Counted from the first letter of the stretch, positions 17,463 through 28,250 are shown. The stretch is 64,000 bases of DNA from Pseudomonadota bacterium (GCA_023423275.1 JAFAFW010000054.1:20242-84241); one strand, 5' to 3'. Notes: generated by a model not told the origin, from the sequence alone. Made by a program: numbers and translations.

Positions 17463-18650
17463 ATGCGAGTGTCCCGTTCCGATTGGAGCCTCCCAACGCA
17501 ACTTGCCCATCTGGGACGCGATCCGGATGCGCATTTCGGCAGCGTCAATATTCCCCCTTATCGCGCATCCACGATCCTGAAGCCCACACTCGCCGCCTGG
17601 AACGAGGCTCATAAGCCCGACTACAAGGGTCTGACGTATGGCCGCTCCGGAACAGCGACGACACGCGCTTTCGAGGCCAGCGTGGCAGCGCTGTATGGAG
17701 CCGAAACATCGGTGGCCGTTGGCTCCGGTATGGGCGCGCTGGCCCTGGCGATATTGACCCTGACCAAAGCCGGTGACCACGTCCTCGTAACGGACGGCGT
17801 TTATTATCCCTGCCGCCGCTTCTGCGATAACGTCCTGCCCCGCTATGGGGTCAGCGTTACCTATTACGATCCGTTGATCGGATCGGGCATCGCAGAACTC
17901 ATGCGCCCCGGGACGTCACTCGTCATCACCGAGGCGCCAAGTTCACTGACGTTTGAAATTCAGGACATCCCCGCTATCACCGCGGCTGCTCATGCCGGCG
18001 GCGCCAAGGTGATGATCGACAACACCTGGGCGACCGCGATCGGCTTCAATCCCTTCGCGCATGGCGTCGATGTGGTCGCCGAGGCTGCAACCAAATATAT
18101 TTCAGGTCATTCCGACGTGATGATCGGCGTCGTCGTGGCGAACGGAAAAATCGGCGCCGACTTACGCGCCATGTCGCGCTCGCTCGGACACTGCGTCGGC
18201 GGGGACGATCTCTATCTTGCTCAACGCGGCCTTCGGACACTCGACCTCAGGCTACGCCGGTGCGGCGAGAGCGGTCTGACGGTCGCATCGTGGCTTTCCG
18301 AGCAACCCGAGGTTCGGCGCGTCCTGCACCCCGCCTTGCCGGGCGATCCAGGTCACGCCCTGTGGAAGCGTGATTTCAAAGCGACGAGCGGGTTATTCGC
18401 GATCGTGCTCGACCAGCTTTCCCCTGAGGCTCTGGCCACGTTCGTCGATGGCCTTGAGCTGTTCGGCATCGGAGCAAGCTGGGGCGGCTATGAAAGCCTG
18501 GCGATGCCGGCGGAACCGGCAACCAGCCGCACCGCGACGTCCTGGGACGAAAAAGGCACCGTTCTGCGATTCCACATCGGCCTCGAAAACCCAGCCGACC
18601 TGATCGCCGACCTGGAAGCCGGCTTCAGGCGCATCCGCCGGAACGCTTAG
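17463..18650 (+). CDS. metC: Cystathionine beta-lyase family PLP enzyme
   Basis: A 395-residue Cys/Met-metabolism PLP enzyme. Family features are YGRSGTATTRAFEASVAALY, the substrate loop VTDGVYYPCRRFCDN, MIDNTWAT, and the PLP lysine in EAATKYISGHSDVMIG. Cystathionine beta-lyases cleave C-S bonds of cystathionine and many cysteine S-conjugates, releasing pyruvate, ammonia and a thiol. Here it is paired with a sulfurtransferase rather than methionine genes, which favours a catabolic role. ATG 17463 is used; GTG at 17469 lies better spaced behind CGGAG and may be the real start. Its end overlaps the convergent lacI-type gene by four bases. Confidence 0.88.
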   Translation: MRVSRSDWSLPTQLAHLGRDPDAHFGSVNIPPYRASTILKPTLAAWNEAHKPDYKGLTYGRSGTATTRAFEASVAALYGAETSVAVGSGMGALALAILTLTKAGDHVLVTDGVYYPCRRFCDNVLPRYGVSVTYYDPLIGSGIAELMRPGTSLVITEAPSSLTFEIQDIPAITAAAHAGGAKVMIDNTWATAIGFNPFAHGVDVVAEAATKYISGHSDVMIGVVVANGKIGADLRAMSRSLGHCVGGDDLYLAQRGLRTLDLRLRRCGESGLTVASWLSEQPEVRRVLHPALPGDPGHALWKRDFKATSGLFAIVLDQLSPEALATFVDGLELFGIGASWGGYESLAMPAEPATSRTATSWDEKGTVLRFHIGLENPADLIADLEAGFRRIRRNA

Positions 18651-19699
18651 GCCTGGGCATCACCGTTTCGCTTCGGGGCCGCGCATGACGCGCGAATGAT
18701 GAAGTCGGTACTGAAAATAATGCGGCGGGGCGCTGAATCGTCTCCCGCGATACGGTCCAGCAGCAGCCGGGTTCCGGTACGACCCAGCTCGGCGAAGTCC
18801 GTGCGCACGACAGAAATCGGCGGCGTCGACAAGAGTGACAGATCAGAATCGGAACCGCCAATCACCGAGATGTCCTCCGGAATCCGCAACTTTCTCGACT
18901 GAATCGCACGCAGCACACCGCCCAGAGAATTAATGCCACCCGCAAGAATGGCAGTTGGCGGATTCGGCTGGCCCAGCATATTCGACGTCTCGATGAAGGC
19001 CGCCTCGCTGGAGAAGCCATTGCGACGCATCAAATCGGGAGGCGGAGAGAGCTTCAACCGCGTATAGGCAGCCTCGTATCCACGCATGCGATCGCGGCCG
19101 GGATGCACATCATTTGATCCGGTGATGATTCCGATCCGGCGATGCCCAAGCTCGAGCAGATAGCCGGTCGCCTGGGAAAAGCCTTCCGCATGGGCGATCA
19201 TCATCATGTCGGCGCTGCCATCCGCCACCTCACGATCAAGAAGGACGACCGGAAGACGTGACGCGTTAAAGGCTGCGAGGAGATCCGTTGCATGCTCAGA
19301 GCTCAGCGTCATGATGACGCCGTCCACACGCCGGGCCTCGAGCAGACTGAGCATTTCTATTTCGAGATCTCTCCTGTTTTCGGTGCACGCAATCAGCAGC
19401 GTATATCCAGCCAACCGCAGCGTATCTTGTGCTGCGCGCACAAAACTTGCGAGCGAAGGCACGGTAATATCCGGCACCATGATGCCGACCGTGCGGCTGG
19501 TACGGCTGCGCATGCTTTGCGCGAAAACGTTCGGCTCATATTCGAGTGAGGCGATTGCCTGCTTGACGCGCCGCTGGATGCCCGGATCGACGTTGGCGTG
19601 CCCATTGATGACGCGTGAGGCCGTGCCGATCGAGACCCCGGCCATGTTCGCCACGTCCTTGATCGTTACGGATCGCTTCGCTTCGCGCTTCTTCTTCAT
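18647..19699 (-). CDS. LacI family transcriptional regulator
   Basis: A 350-residue LacI/GalR repressor. The N-terminal helix-turn-helix reads VTIKDVANMAGVSIGTASRV followed by the hinge region; a sugar-binding-protein-like sensor domain spans about 70-340. ATG 19699 follows GAGGGG by about 13 bases; the longer frame to 19768 would run through the operator and is rejected. It is probably autoregulated, because TGAAACGTTACA lies at 19725-19736 just upstream. The same palindrome precedes the itaconate-type operon, sseA-metC, the ABC importer and the Old Yellow Enzyme gene, so I infer that it is their shared repressor. The ligand is unknown. Confidence 0.9.
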   Translation of the reverse strand: MKKKREAKRSVTIKDVANMAGVSIGTASRVINGHANVDPGIQRRVKQAIASLEYEPNVFAQSMRSRTSRTVGIMVPDITVPSLASFVRAAQDTLRLAGYTLLIACTENRRDLEIEMLSLLEARRVDGVIMTLSSEHATDLLAAFNASRLPVVLLDREVADGSADMMMIAHAEGFSQATGYLLELGHRRIGIITGSNDVHPGRDRMRGYEAAYTRLKLSPPPDLMRRNGFSSEAAFIETSNMLGQPNPPTAILAGGINSLGGVLRAIQSRKLRIPEDISVIGGSDSDLSLLSTPPISVVRTDFAELGRTGTRLLLDRIAGDDSAPRRIIFSTDFIIRASCAAPKRNGDAQA

Positions 19700-19724
19700 A
19701 CTCGGGAAAATTCCCCTCAAACGA

Positions 19725-19736
19725 TGAAACGTTACA
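19725..19736. promoter_or_regulatory. LacI-type operator upstream of the regulator gene, TGAAACGTTACA
   Basis: One mismatch from TGAAACGTTTCA. It begins 26 bases upstream of the regulator's start codon, consistent with autoregulation. Confidence 0.6.
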
Positions 19737-19926
19737 AAAAAACATTCCGACGCAGGCCGAGTATGCACGAAAAAGCAGCCGTGTGCACGTCATTCAATCG
19801 GTGGTTAAATTTAGCGATCGCCTGCTAAAATAGCACTATATAGCGGTATTTTTCCATATCCAGCAATCGATATGGGGCGGCGCGCGGGGTGTAACGCGGC
19901 GTAGTTAGTCGATGGTGAAATTTTGT

Positions 19927-19938
19927 TGAAGCGTTTCA
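19927..19938. promoter_or_regulatory. LacI-type operator upstream of the ABC importer, TGAAGCGTTTCA
   Basis: One mismatch from the perfect palindrome. It lies 172 bases upstream of the permease gene and 5 bases before a possible short leader reading frame, in the 410-base divergent region with the regulator. The rest of that region is A+T-rich near 19800-19860 and probably holds the promoters. Confidence 0.6.
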
Positions 19939-19942
19939 TCAG

Positions 19943-20113
19943 ATGAGTAATTGTGTGCTCATGAGCCACGCAACGCTACGGCACTGGGCGGATATGCGCG
20001 AGTTGGACATGATCCGGCGTATCATGCCGTGGAGCGGCATTGTTCCCGCCGCGCCGCGGCCAAGCCGCGAGTGGCAAGCAATTGGCTTTGGGATGGAGGG
20101 TAATCGCACATGA
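19943..20113 (+). CDS. Possible 56-codon leader reading frame overlapping the permease start
   Basis: An ATG at 19943 opens a 56-residue frame whose TGA overlaps the dppB-type ATG by four bases (ATGA), the same arrangement used inside this operon. No good ribosome site precedes it, and the peptide (several Met and Trp, no recognisable domain) resembles nothing I know. It may be a translational-coupling leader or chance. Confidence 0.2.
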   Translation: MSNCVLMSHATLRHWADMRELDMIRRIMPWSGIVPAAPRPSREWQAIGFGMEGNRT

Positions 20114-21084
20114 CCCTCTTTCTGGTGCGGCGCTCCCTGCAGGCCCTTGGCGTCTTATTCGTGATGTCGATCCTGGTCTTTATCGGGGTCTATACCATCG
20201 GCGATCCAATCGAGGTGCTGGTCAGTCCCGAGGCCGACTACATCGAGCGGCAACGGGTGATCGAAGGCTTCGGCCTCAATCTACCGCTCTGGCGGCAATA
20301 CCTGATCTTTCTCTGGAAGGCGCTGCACGGAGACCTCGGCAATTCATTCGTCTTCAACGAACCGGCGCTGACGTTGATCCTGCAGCGAATGCCCGCGACG
20401 CTGGAGCTGGCGCTCATGGCGATGGTCCTGGCCCTCGTGATCGGTCTCCCGCTCGGGCTTTATGCCGGCATGAAGCCGGAATCGGGATTTGCGAAGCTCA
20501 TCATGGCAGCCTCGATCCTCGGCTTCAGCGTCCCGACATTCTGGGTCGGCCTGATCCTGATCATGATCTTCTCGCTGGAATTGGGCTGGCTGCCGTCCAT
20601 TGGACGTGGCGAGACCGTGAACGTCTTAGGTGTGGAATGGTCTTTCCTGACGCTGGATGGACTGGCCCACCTTGCGATGCCTGCCTTGAACCTCGCGTTG
20701 TTCAAGATCAGCCTGATCATACGGCTGACCCGGTCGGGCACGCGCGAGACGATGCTGATGGACTTCGTCAAATTCGCCAGGGCGAAGGGACTGTCGCCGA
20801 TGCGCGTCACCTACGTGCACATTTTCAAGAACATTCTCATACCGGTCGTCACGATCGTCGGGCTGGAATTCGGCAGCGTGATCGCCTTCAGCGTCGTCAC
20901 CGAAACGATCTTTGCCTGGCCCGGCATGGGCAAGCTGATCATCGACAGCATCAATCTGCTCGATCGCCCGGTGATCGTTGCCTACCTGATGATCATTGTG
21001 ACGATGTTCATTCTGATCAATCTGATCGTCGACCTGACATATTCGGCTCTCGACCCGCGGGTGCGCCTGGAAAGCAAGGAGTAG
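20110..21084 (+). CDS. Peptide-type ABC importer permease, DppB family
   Basis: A 324-residue inner-membrane permease with six predicted helices and the DppB layout: N-terminal MTLFLVRRSLQALGVLFVMS, then the binding-protein-dependent transport signature near FVKFARAKGLSP (EAA loop) and FSVVTETIFAWPGMGKL. It forms half of the channel of a peptide/opine/nickel class importer (possibly a glutathione or modified-peptide system). GGAGGG lies 10 bases before the ATG. It is followed after two bases by the DppC partner. No solute-binding gene is in this operon. Confidence 0.9.
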   Translation: MTLFLVRRSLQALGVLFVMSILVFIGVYTIGDPIEVLVSPEADYIERQRVIEGFGLNLPLWRQYLIFLWKALHGDLGNSFVFNEPALTLILQRMPATLELALMAMVLALVIGLPLGLYAGMKPESGFAKLIMAASILGFSVPTFWVGLILIMIFSLELGWLPSIGRGETVNVLGVEWSFLTLDGLAHLAMPALNLALFKISLIIRLTRSGTRETMLMDFVKFARAKGLSPMRVTYVHIFKNILIPVVTIVGLEFGSVIAFSVVTETIFAWPGMGKLIIDSINLLDRPVIVAYLMIIVTMFILINLIVDLTYSALDPRVRLESKE

Positions 21085-21086
21085 GC

Positions 21087-22016
21087 ATGGCCGTCGACAC
21101 CGATCAGGCAGCCCCCGGCGCGATGGCTTCAGTGCCTACGCTCGATGAACAGCCATTCCGCCGATTTGTCTCCAGCATGGCGGAATCGCGTATCGCGATG
21201 CTTGGCTTCGCCGTCTTCTCCTTGATCGTGATGGCCGCAATCTTTGCGCCGTGGATCGCGCCGCAGAACCCCTATGATCTTTCCAGCCTCGATATCCTGG
21301 ACGGCCAACTACCGCCGGGCACTATCGGTGGCGCCGGCTTCACCTACTGGCTTGGCACCGACGACCAGGGCCGCGATATGCTGTCCGCGATCCTGTACGG
21401 TCTTCGCATTTCCTTGATGGTCGGCGCCACTTCGGCCTTTATCGCCGCGATCGTGGGCGCCTCGCTCGGTCTCATGGCCGCGAATATCGGCGGACGCACC
21501 GACACGCTGATCATGCGGCTGGTCGATCTTCAGCTCTCGTTTCCCACCATCCTCGCTGCGCTGATGATCCTTGCGTTTCTCGGCAAGGGTATTCTCAACG
21601 TCATCATCGCGCTCGTGATCGTGGAATGGGCCTACTACGCACGAACCGCACGCGGATCCGCGCTCGCCGAAACGCGGCGGGAATATATCGAGGCGGCTCA
21701 GTGCCTGGCGCTGCCACGCCACATTATCGTATTCAAACACCTGCTTCCGAACTGCCTGCCGCCCCTGATCGTCATCGGCACCATGCAGGTCGCCCGTGCG
21801 ATTTCTCTCGAAGCGACGCTGTCCTTTCTCGGTCTCGGCGTTCCGATCACGCAACCCTCACTGGGGCTGCTGATCGCAAACGGCTATTCGTTTCTTCTCT
21901 CCGGAAAATACTGGATCAGTGTTTATCCCGGTGTAGCGCTGCTCATCACGATCGTCTCGATCAATCTTGTCGGCGATCGTGTGCGCGACGTCCTCAACCC
22001 GCGTCTTGCGAAATGA
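21087..22016 (+). CDS. Peptide-type ABC importer permease, DppC family
   Basis: A 309-residue permease with a soluble start and five to six helices. DppC features are PWIAPQNPYDLSSLDIL, the strongly conserved WLGTDDQGRDMLSAILYGLR, and the EAA loop YIEAAQCLALPRHIIVFKHL. It pairs with the DppB-type permease. ATG at 21087 is two bases after the preceding stop. The open frame extends far upstream, but that part is the dppB region in another frame. The stop overlaps the next ATG (ATGA). Confidence 0.9.
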   Translation: MAVDTDQAAPGAMASVPTLDEQPFRRFVSSMAESRIAMLGFAVFSLIVMAAIFAPWIAPQNPYDLSSLDILDGQLPPGTIGGAGFTYWLGTDDQGRDMLSAILYGLRISLMVGATSAFIAAIVGASLGLMAANIGGRTDTLIMRLVDLQLSFPTILAALMILAFLGKGILNVIIALVIVEWAYYARTARGSALAETRREYIEAAQCLALPRHIIVFKHLLPNCLPPLIVIGTMQVARAISLEATLSFLGLGVPITQPSLGLLIANGYSFLLSGKYWISVYPGVALLITIVSINLVGDRVRDVLNPRLAK

Positions 22017-22999
22017 GCAATATGCCGGCATTAGAGGTTCGCGACCTCCGTACCTATTTCAGGACGCGCGCAGGCATCGTGAAGGCTGTCGACGGCGTCT
22101 CGTTTTCCATAGAACGGGGAAAGGTCTTCGGGTTGGTCGGCGAGTCGGGCTCCGGCAAATCGATCACCGGTTTCTCGATCATGGGCCTGATCGATCCTCC
22201 GGGCCACATCGAAAGTGGAACCATTCTTCTCAACGGCCGCAATCTGGTCGGATTGCGGGAAGAGGGAATGCGTGAGCTGCGCGGAAATCGCGTCGCCATG
22301 ATTTTCCAAGACCCGATGATGACCCTCAATCCGGTTCTGCGTATCGATACCCAGATGATCGAGACGGTGCTCGCGCACGCGGATGTTGGCCGGAAAGAGG
22401 CGTGGACGCGGTCGCGCGACGCGCTTGGAAAGGTCGGCATCCCTTCACCGGAGGAACGGCTGAAATCCTACCCGCATCAGCTTTCCGGCGGAATGCGCCA
22501 GCGCGTGGCGATCGCCATCGCACTGCTTCATCAGCCCGACCTGATCATCGCCGACGAACCGACGACAGCGCTGGACGTAACCATTCAGGCGCAAATACTC
22601 GCCGAGGTTCAGAAGCTCTGCGCCGAGACGGGTACAGCCATGATCTGGATCACGCATGACCTTTCGGTGGTATCCAGCCTCGCCGACGAGATTGCGGTCA
22701 TGTACGCCGGGCGAATTGTCGAGATCGGCCAGGTCGACGCCGTCTTCGATCATCCGCACCATCCCTACACCGTCGGCCTCATCGAAAGCCTGCCCTCGCG
22801 CAATCACCGCGGCGAGCCGTTGAAGCAGATTGCCGGCATGACACCCTCCCTCGCCAATCTCCCGCGCGGTTGTGCCTTTCGTGCGCGTTGCGATTACAGC
22901 GGCGACGCTTGCCTTGCAGAACCGCCACTCACCGCGATGCCAGGAGGCAGCCACGTGCGTTGCTTTTATCCACGTGTCGCGACGGAGGAGGTCAGATGA
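22013..22999 (+). CDS. Peptide-type ABC importer ATPase, DppD family
   Basis: A 328-residue nucleotide-binding protein. Walker A GESGSGKS, signature LSGGMRQR, Walker B LIIADEPTTALD, and the D/H loops follow in order. The C-terminal oligopeptide/dipeptide extension is present (HHPYTVGLIESLPS; the cysteine-containing CAFRARCDYSGDACL, which in some relatives binds an Fe-S cluster). It energises import together with the DppF-type partner. ATGA overlaps link it to the genes on both sides, so the four transporter genes form one translationally coupled unit. Confidence 0.9.
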   Translation: MSNMPALEVRDLRTYFRTRAGIVKAVDGVSFSIERGKVFGLVGESGSGKSITGFSIMGLIDPPGHIESGTILLNGRNLVGLREEGMRELRGNRVAMIFQDPMMTLNPVLRIDTQMIETVLAHADVGRKEAWTRSRDALGKVGIPSPEERLKSYPHQLSGGMRQRVAIAIALLHQPDLIIADEPTTALDVTIQAQILAEVQKLCAETGTAMIWITHDLSVVSSLADEIAVMYAGRIVEIGQVDAVFDHPHHPYTVGLIESLPSRNHRGEPLKQIAGMTPSLANLPRGCAFRARCDYSGDACLAEPPLTAMPGGSHVRCFYPRVATEEVR

Positions 23000-24015
23000 T
23001 CATCGACCGCACCGAACCTCCGCCCCGCGTTGAACTCCGAGGCGTTTCGCGGCGCTTCGAAAAAAAACTCGATCTGGCTGCGCGCGGATTGAAATTCCTT
23101 GGGTTCCCGCTGCGCGCCGAAACTGTGCACGCGGTCGACAACGTCGATCTTCCAATCAGGAAAGGCGAGGTTCTCGGTGTCGTCGGAGAGTCCGGCTGTG
23201 GAAAATCGACATTGGGACGGATGGTGGCTGGCATTCTGCCGCCGTCAGCCGGCACGATCCTGCGCGATGGCAAGCCGAGTGGAAAGCTGAATGCTTCGGA
23301 GCTGACGCGCACCAAGCTGCGCACCCAGATGATATTCCAGGATCCTTTTTCCTCGCTCAACCCGCGCATGCGTGTTGCAGAAATCGTCGGACAGGCGCCT
23401 CAGCATCACGGGATCATCGCGCGCGCCGAAGTATCAGACTACGTTGACGAACAATTGCGGCGAGCGGGCATAGACCCCGCGATGAAGCATCGCTACCCGC
23501 ATCAGTTCTCGGGCGGCCAACGCCAACGGATCGGCATTGCCCGCGCCCTGGCCGTAAGGCCGGACTTTCTCGTCTGCGATGAATCGGTGGCAGCGCTCGA
23601 TGTTTCAATCCAGGCGCAGATCCTCAACCTTTTCATGAAAATGCGGTCGGAGCTCAATCTGACCTACCTTTTCATCAGCCACGACCTCAGCGTCGTCGAG
23701 CACATCTCCGACCGCGTTGTCGTCATGTATCTTGGGCGGATCATCGAGGAGGCGCCGGCTGAGGAGCTGTTTGCCAGGCCCAATCATCCATACACGAAAT
23801 CGCTGTTGGATGCTGTTCCACGCATCGAAAACCGGAAGCGGAAATTCAGCGCCATAAAGGGCGAAATTCCCTCACCACTCAATCCGCCACCAGGGTGTCA
23901 TTTCCATCAGCGCTGTCCGTTTGCGATGGAGCGGTGCAAGATGGAAGCGCCGAAACTGCGCCCCGTTGCCGCCGCGCATACCAGCGCCTGTCATCTCAAC
24001 GATGCCATGAACTGA
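22996..24015 (+). CDS. Peptide-type ABC importer ATPase, DppF family
   Basis: A 339-residue ATPase. Walker A GESGCGKST, the family motif MIFQDPFSSLNPRMRV, signature FSGGQRQRIGIARAL, Walker B FLVCDESVAALD, and the C-terminal Cys-rich tail GCHFHQRCPFAMERC. It heterodimerises with the DppD-type subunit. Last gene of the dppBCDF-type operon; the Old Yellow Enzyme gene follows after 114 bases with its own LacI-type operator. Confidence 0.9.
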   Translation: MIIDRTEPPPRVELRGVSRRFEKKLDLAARGLKFLGFPLRAETVHAVDNVDLPIRKGEVLGVVGESGCGKSTLGRMVAGILPPSAGTILRDGKPSGKLNASELTRTKLRTQMIFQDPFSSLNPRMRVAEIVGQAPQHHGIIARAEVSDYVDEQLRRAGIDPAMKHRYPHQFSGGQRQRIGIARALAVRPDFLVCDESVAALDVSIQAQILNLFMKMRSELNLTYLFISHDLSVVEHISDRVVVMYLGRIIEEAPAEELFARPNHPYTKSLLDAVPRIENRKRKFSAIKGEIPSPLNPPPGCHFHQRCPFAMERCKMEAPKLRPVAAAHTSACHLNDAMN

Positions 24016-24055
24016 AAGCGAGAGCCCGGCTTTGCATGATATGACGCTCATTTAG

Positions 24056-24067
24056 TGAAACGTTTCA
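24056..24067. promoter_or_regulatory. Perfect LacI-type operator, TGAAACGTTTCA
   Basis: A perfect 12-base palindrome, 62 bases upstream of the Old Yellow Enzyme start codon. This is the best copy of the motif in the window and defines the consensus used for the other four sites. Confidence 0.7.
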
Positions 24068-24129
24068 TTGACGGTGCATGAAAATGCGCCGTAGGTTTGC
24101 AGCCTCTGCTAGGAAAAGGCGAGTTTGGC

Positions 24130-25299
24130 ATGGATCCCGAAATCACGTCTGCCCTGTTTCAGCCAGTCACCATTCGCGACGTCACTATTCGAAATCGGAT
24201 AATGGTTTCGCCGATGGCGCAGTATATGGCTGAAGACGGCCGCATCACCGACTGGCACGTCACGCATCTCGTGCGCTACGCCATCGGCGGGGCAGGTCTC
24301 GTCTTCACCGAGGCTGCCAAAGTGGAATACCGTGGCCTCGGGACGATGGGCGATATGGGGATGTGGAGCGACGACCACGTGACGTCACTGCGGGACGTCA
24401 CGGCCCAAATTCGCAAGCACGGCGGGACGCCGGCCATTCAGCTCAATCACGCCGGTCGCAAGGGTGGCACGCTGCCACCGTGGATGGGATTGGGGCCGCG
24501 CGAAAGTTTCGATACGTCAGCAGAACCATGGGACCGGATTGCACCGAGCGCGCTGCCGCATCTGGATGGATGGCCGACACCACGCGAAATGACGCTCGCC
24601 GATATTCAGGATGTGATCCAGTCGTTCGCCGAGGCCGCACGGCGCGCGAACGATGCGGATTTCGATGTCATCGAGATCCATGGCGCTCACGGCTATCTCA
24701 TTCATCAATTCCTGTCGCCGACAGCAAATAAGCGGACCGACGCGTATGGTGGCGACTTGAGCAAAAGACTGCGCTTCGCGTGCGAGGTCACGGAGGCCAT
24801 TCGCTCCAAGTGGCCCGCCGGAAAGCCGCTGTTCTACCGCGTTTCAGCGGAGGATAGCGCCGGATGGACGTTCGCCGACACCATCGAGCTTTCAAAACGC
24901 CTCAAAGCGCTTGGCGTCGATGCCATCGATTGCTCATCGGGTGGGATCAACGTGCGCAACACGATCGTCACGCAGACACCGCGCGCGGCCCAACAGCCGG
25001 GGTATCAAGTCCCCTACGCAGCGGACTTACGCAAAGCCGCCGACATCATGACGATCGCAGTGGGATTGATCACAGCGCCGCGTCAGGCGGAGATGATCAT
25101 CGAGAACGGGCAAGCCGACATCGTCGCCATTGGCCGGGAGATGTTCGAAGATCCGTTCTGGGCTACCCACGCGGCCCGTGCACTTGGGGTTTTTCCAAAG
25201 TGGGAAGATCAGCCGCCGCAGTACGGCTGGTGGCTCGCGCGTCGTGCGGCGTCGGGATATCGCGGCTGGACCGGTGCAGACAGCAAGGTCAGCGGCTAG
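24130..25299 (+). CDS. Old Yellow Enzyme family NADH:flavin oxidoreductase
   Basis: A 389-residue FMN TIM-barrel enzyme of the YqjM/OYE class. Motifs: RNRIMVSPMAQYMAEDG, AIQLNHAGRKG, the substrate-binding pair in EIHGAHGYLIHQFLSP, TDAYGG, and AVGLITAPRQAEMII with IGREMFEDPFWA for FMN phosphate. In YqjM the early motif reads PMCQY with a redox-tuning Cys; here it is PMAQY. OYEs reduce activated C=C bonds of enones and unsaturated acids or esters. ATG 24130 has AGGAAAAGG upstream. A LacI-type operator precedes it, so it belongs to the inferred regulon. Physiological substrate unknown. Confidence 0.88.
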   Translation: MDPEITSALFQPVTIRDVTIRNRIMVSPMAQYMAEDGRITDWHVTHLVRYAIGGAGLVFTEAAKVEYRGLGTMGDMGMWSDDHVTSLRDVTAQIRKHGGTPAIQLNHAGRKGGTLPPWMGLGPRESFDTSAEPWDRIAPSALPHLDGWPTPREMTLADIQDVIQSFAEAARRANDADFDVIEIHGAHGYLIHQFLSPTANKRTDAYGGDLSKRLRFACEVTEAIRSKWPAGKPLFYRVSAEDSAGWTFADTIELSKRLKALGVDAIDCSSGGINVRNTIVTQTPRAAQQPGYQVPYAADLRKAADIMTIAVGLITAPRQAEMIIENGQADIVAIGREMFEDPFWATHAARALGVFPKWEDQPPQYGWWLARRAASGYRGWTGADSKVSG

Positions 25300-25535
25300 A
25301 GTCTTTCCGGTTCATTTGGAAGCATTGTTGTCATCCCGGAATTTCTTCCGGAACCCTGGCATGATTTGCGATCTCTGGGTTCCGGCTCCGCCGCCGGCCG
25401 GGCAGCGGGTAGCGTCCAGCAAGTCTGGAAACCACCCATTCGTCGATATCGCCCGCTGGTCCGATCGTGAACCGCTGCAGACCTTTGTCGCATTTCACGA
25501 GACCTGACTTAGGGCCTGGACAAAGGCTTCGCTTC
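25300..25535. other. Convergent intergenic region with a small hairpin
   Basis: 236 bases between the OYE gene and the fused ABC ATPase gene. CCGGAA (25336-25341) and TTCCGG (25346-25351) form a short hairpin, which may help end transcription; no T-run follows. No other gene is apparent. Confidence 0.4.
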
Positions 25536-27404
<1,869 letters not shown>

Positions 27405-27407
27405 GCC

Positions 27408-28250
27408 CTATCCTTCCGCCAGACGTGGGTTCATCGCGTCGTTGAACGCCTCTCCCAGAAGGTTGATCGCCAGCACCGCGAGCACGATGACGCTGCCCGG
27501 AATCGCGCTGAGATACCAGGCCGTGCGGATGACCGCGCGGCCATTGCCGATCATGGTGCCCCAACTCATCATGTTCGGATCGCCGAGCCCAAGGAAGGCC
27601 AACGCCGATTCATTCAGGATCGCGGTCGCGACGATCACCGAGGTGGTCACGATCAGTGGCGGCAGGGCATTGGGCAGGATTTCGCGGAAAATGATATAGC
27701 TGTTCGAGAATCCGAGGCTCTGTGCCGACAGGACGAATTCGCGCGCGCGCAGTGCCCGGAACTCGGCGCGCACCAGGCGCGCCACAGTCGGCCACGATAC
27801 GATCCCGATGCCAATCGTGATGGTCGTCACCGTCGGCTGGAAGATTGCCACCAGCACGATGAGAAACAGGAATGACGGCATCGTCTGGACGGCTTCCGTC
27901 ACGCGCGTCAGCAAACCATCCACCCAGCCGCCGAAGTATCCGCTGACGGCGCCGATCAACGTACCGATCACGATGCAAATCGCGGCAGCCATCAACCCGA
28001 TCAGCAACGACACGCGCGCGCCGTGAAAGAGACCGGAGGCGATGTCGCGCCCGAAATTATCAGACCCCAGCGGATAGGCCGGATTCTGTCCCGGCCACAA
28101 GTAGGGGCGTGCGACCATGTCGAACGGATCGTTCGGATAGAAAATGTTTGCCGTCGCGGCCATGCCAATGACCACGGCCACAATGGCGAAACCGATAAGG
28201 GCACTCGGATTGCGCAACAAGCGGCGCAGAACTTCCTTCGGTCCCGTCAA
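27408..28250 (-). CDS. Peptide-type ABC importer permease, DppC family (second system)
   Basis: A 280-residue permease. DppC-type features: PYLWPGQNPAYPLGSDNFGR with RDIASGLFHGAR, and the EAA loop REFVLSAQSLGFSNSYIIFR. The frame appears to start at TTG (28250), which overlaps the DppB-type stop as TTGA; no in-frame ATG or GTG lies nearby. It pairs with the 28247-29266 permease. Confidence 0.88.
   Translation of the reverse strand: MTGPKEVLRRLLRNPSALIGFAIVAVVIGMAATANIFYPNDPFDMVARPYLWPGQNPAYPLGSDNFGRDIASGLFHGARVSLLIGLMAAAICIVIGTLIGAVSGYFGGWVDGLLTRVTEAVQTMPSFLFLIVLVAIFQPTVTTITIGIGIVSWPTVARLVRAEFRALRAREFVLSAQSLGFSNSYIIFREILPNALPPLIVTTSVIVATAILNESALAFLGLGDPNMMSWGTMIGNGRAVIRTAWYLSAIPGSVIVLAVLAINLLGEAFNDAMNPRLAEG

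Noticed and set aside
20040..21086. Open frame upstream of and continuous with the DppC-type permease, which would give a 658-residue protein
   Set aside because: The first part lies in a different frame over the clear DppB-type permease and has no domain of its own; the ATG at 21087 with normal DppC N-terminus is the real start.
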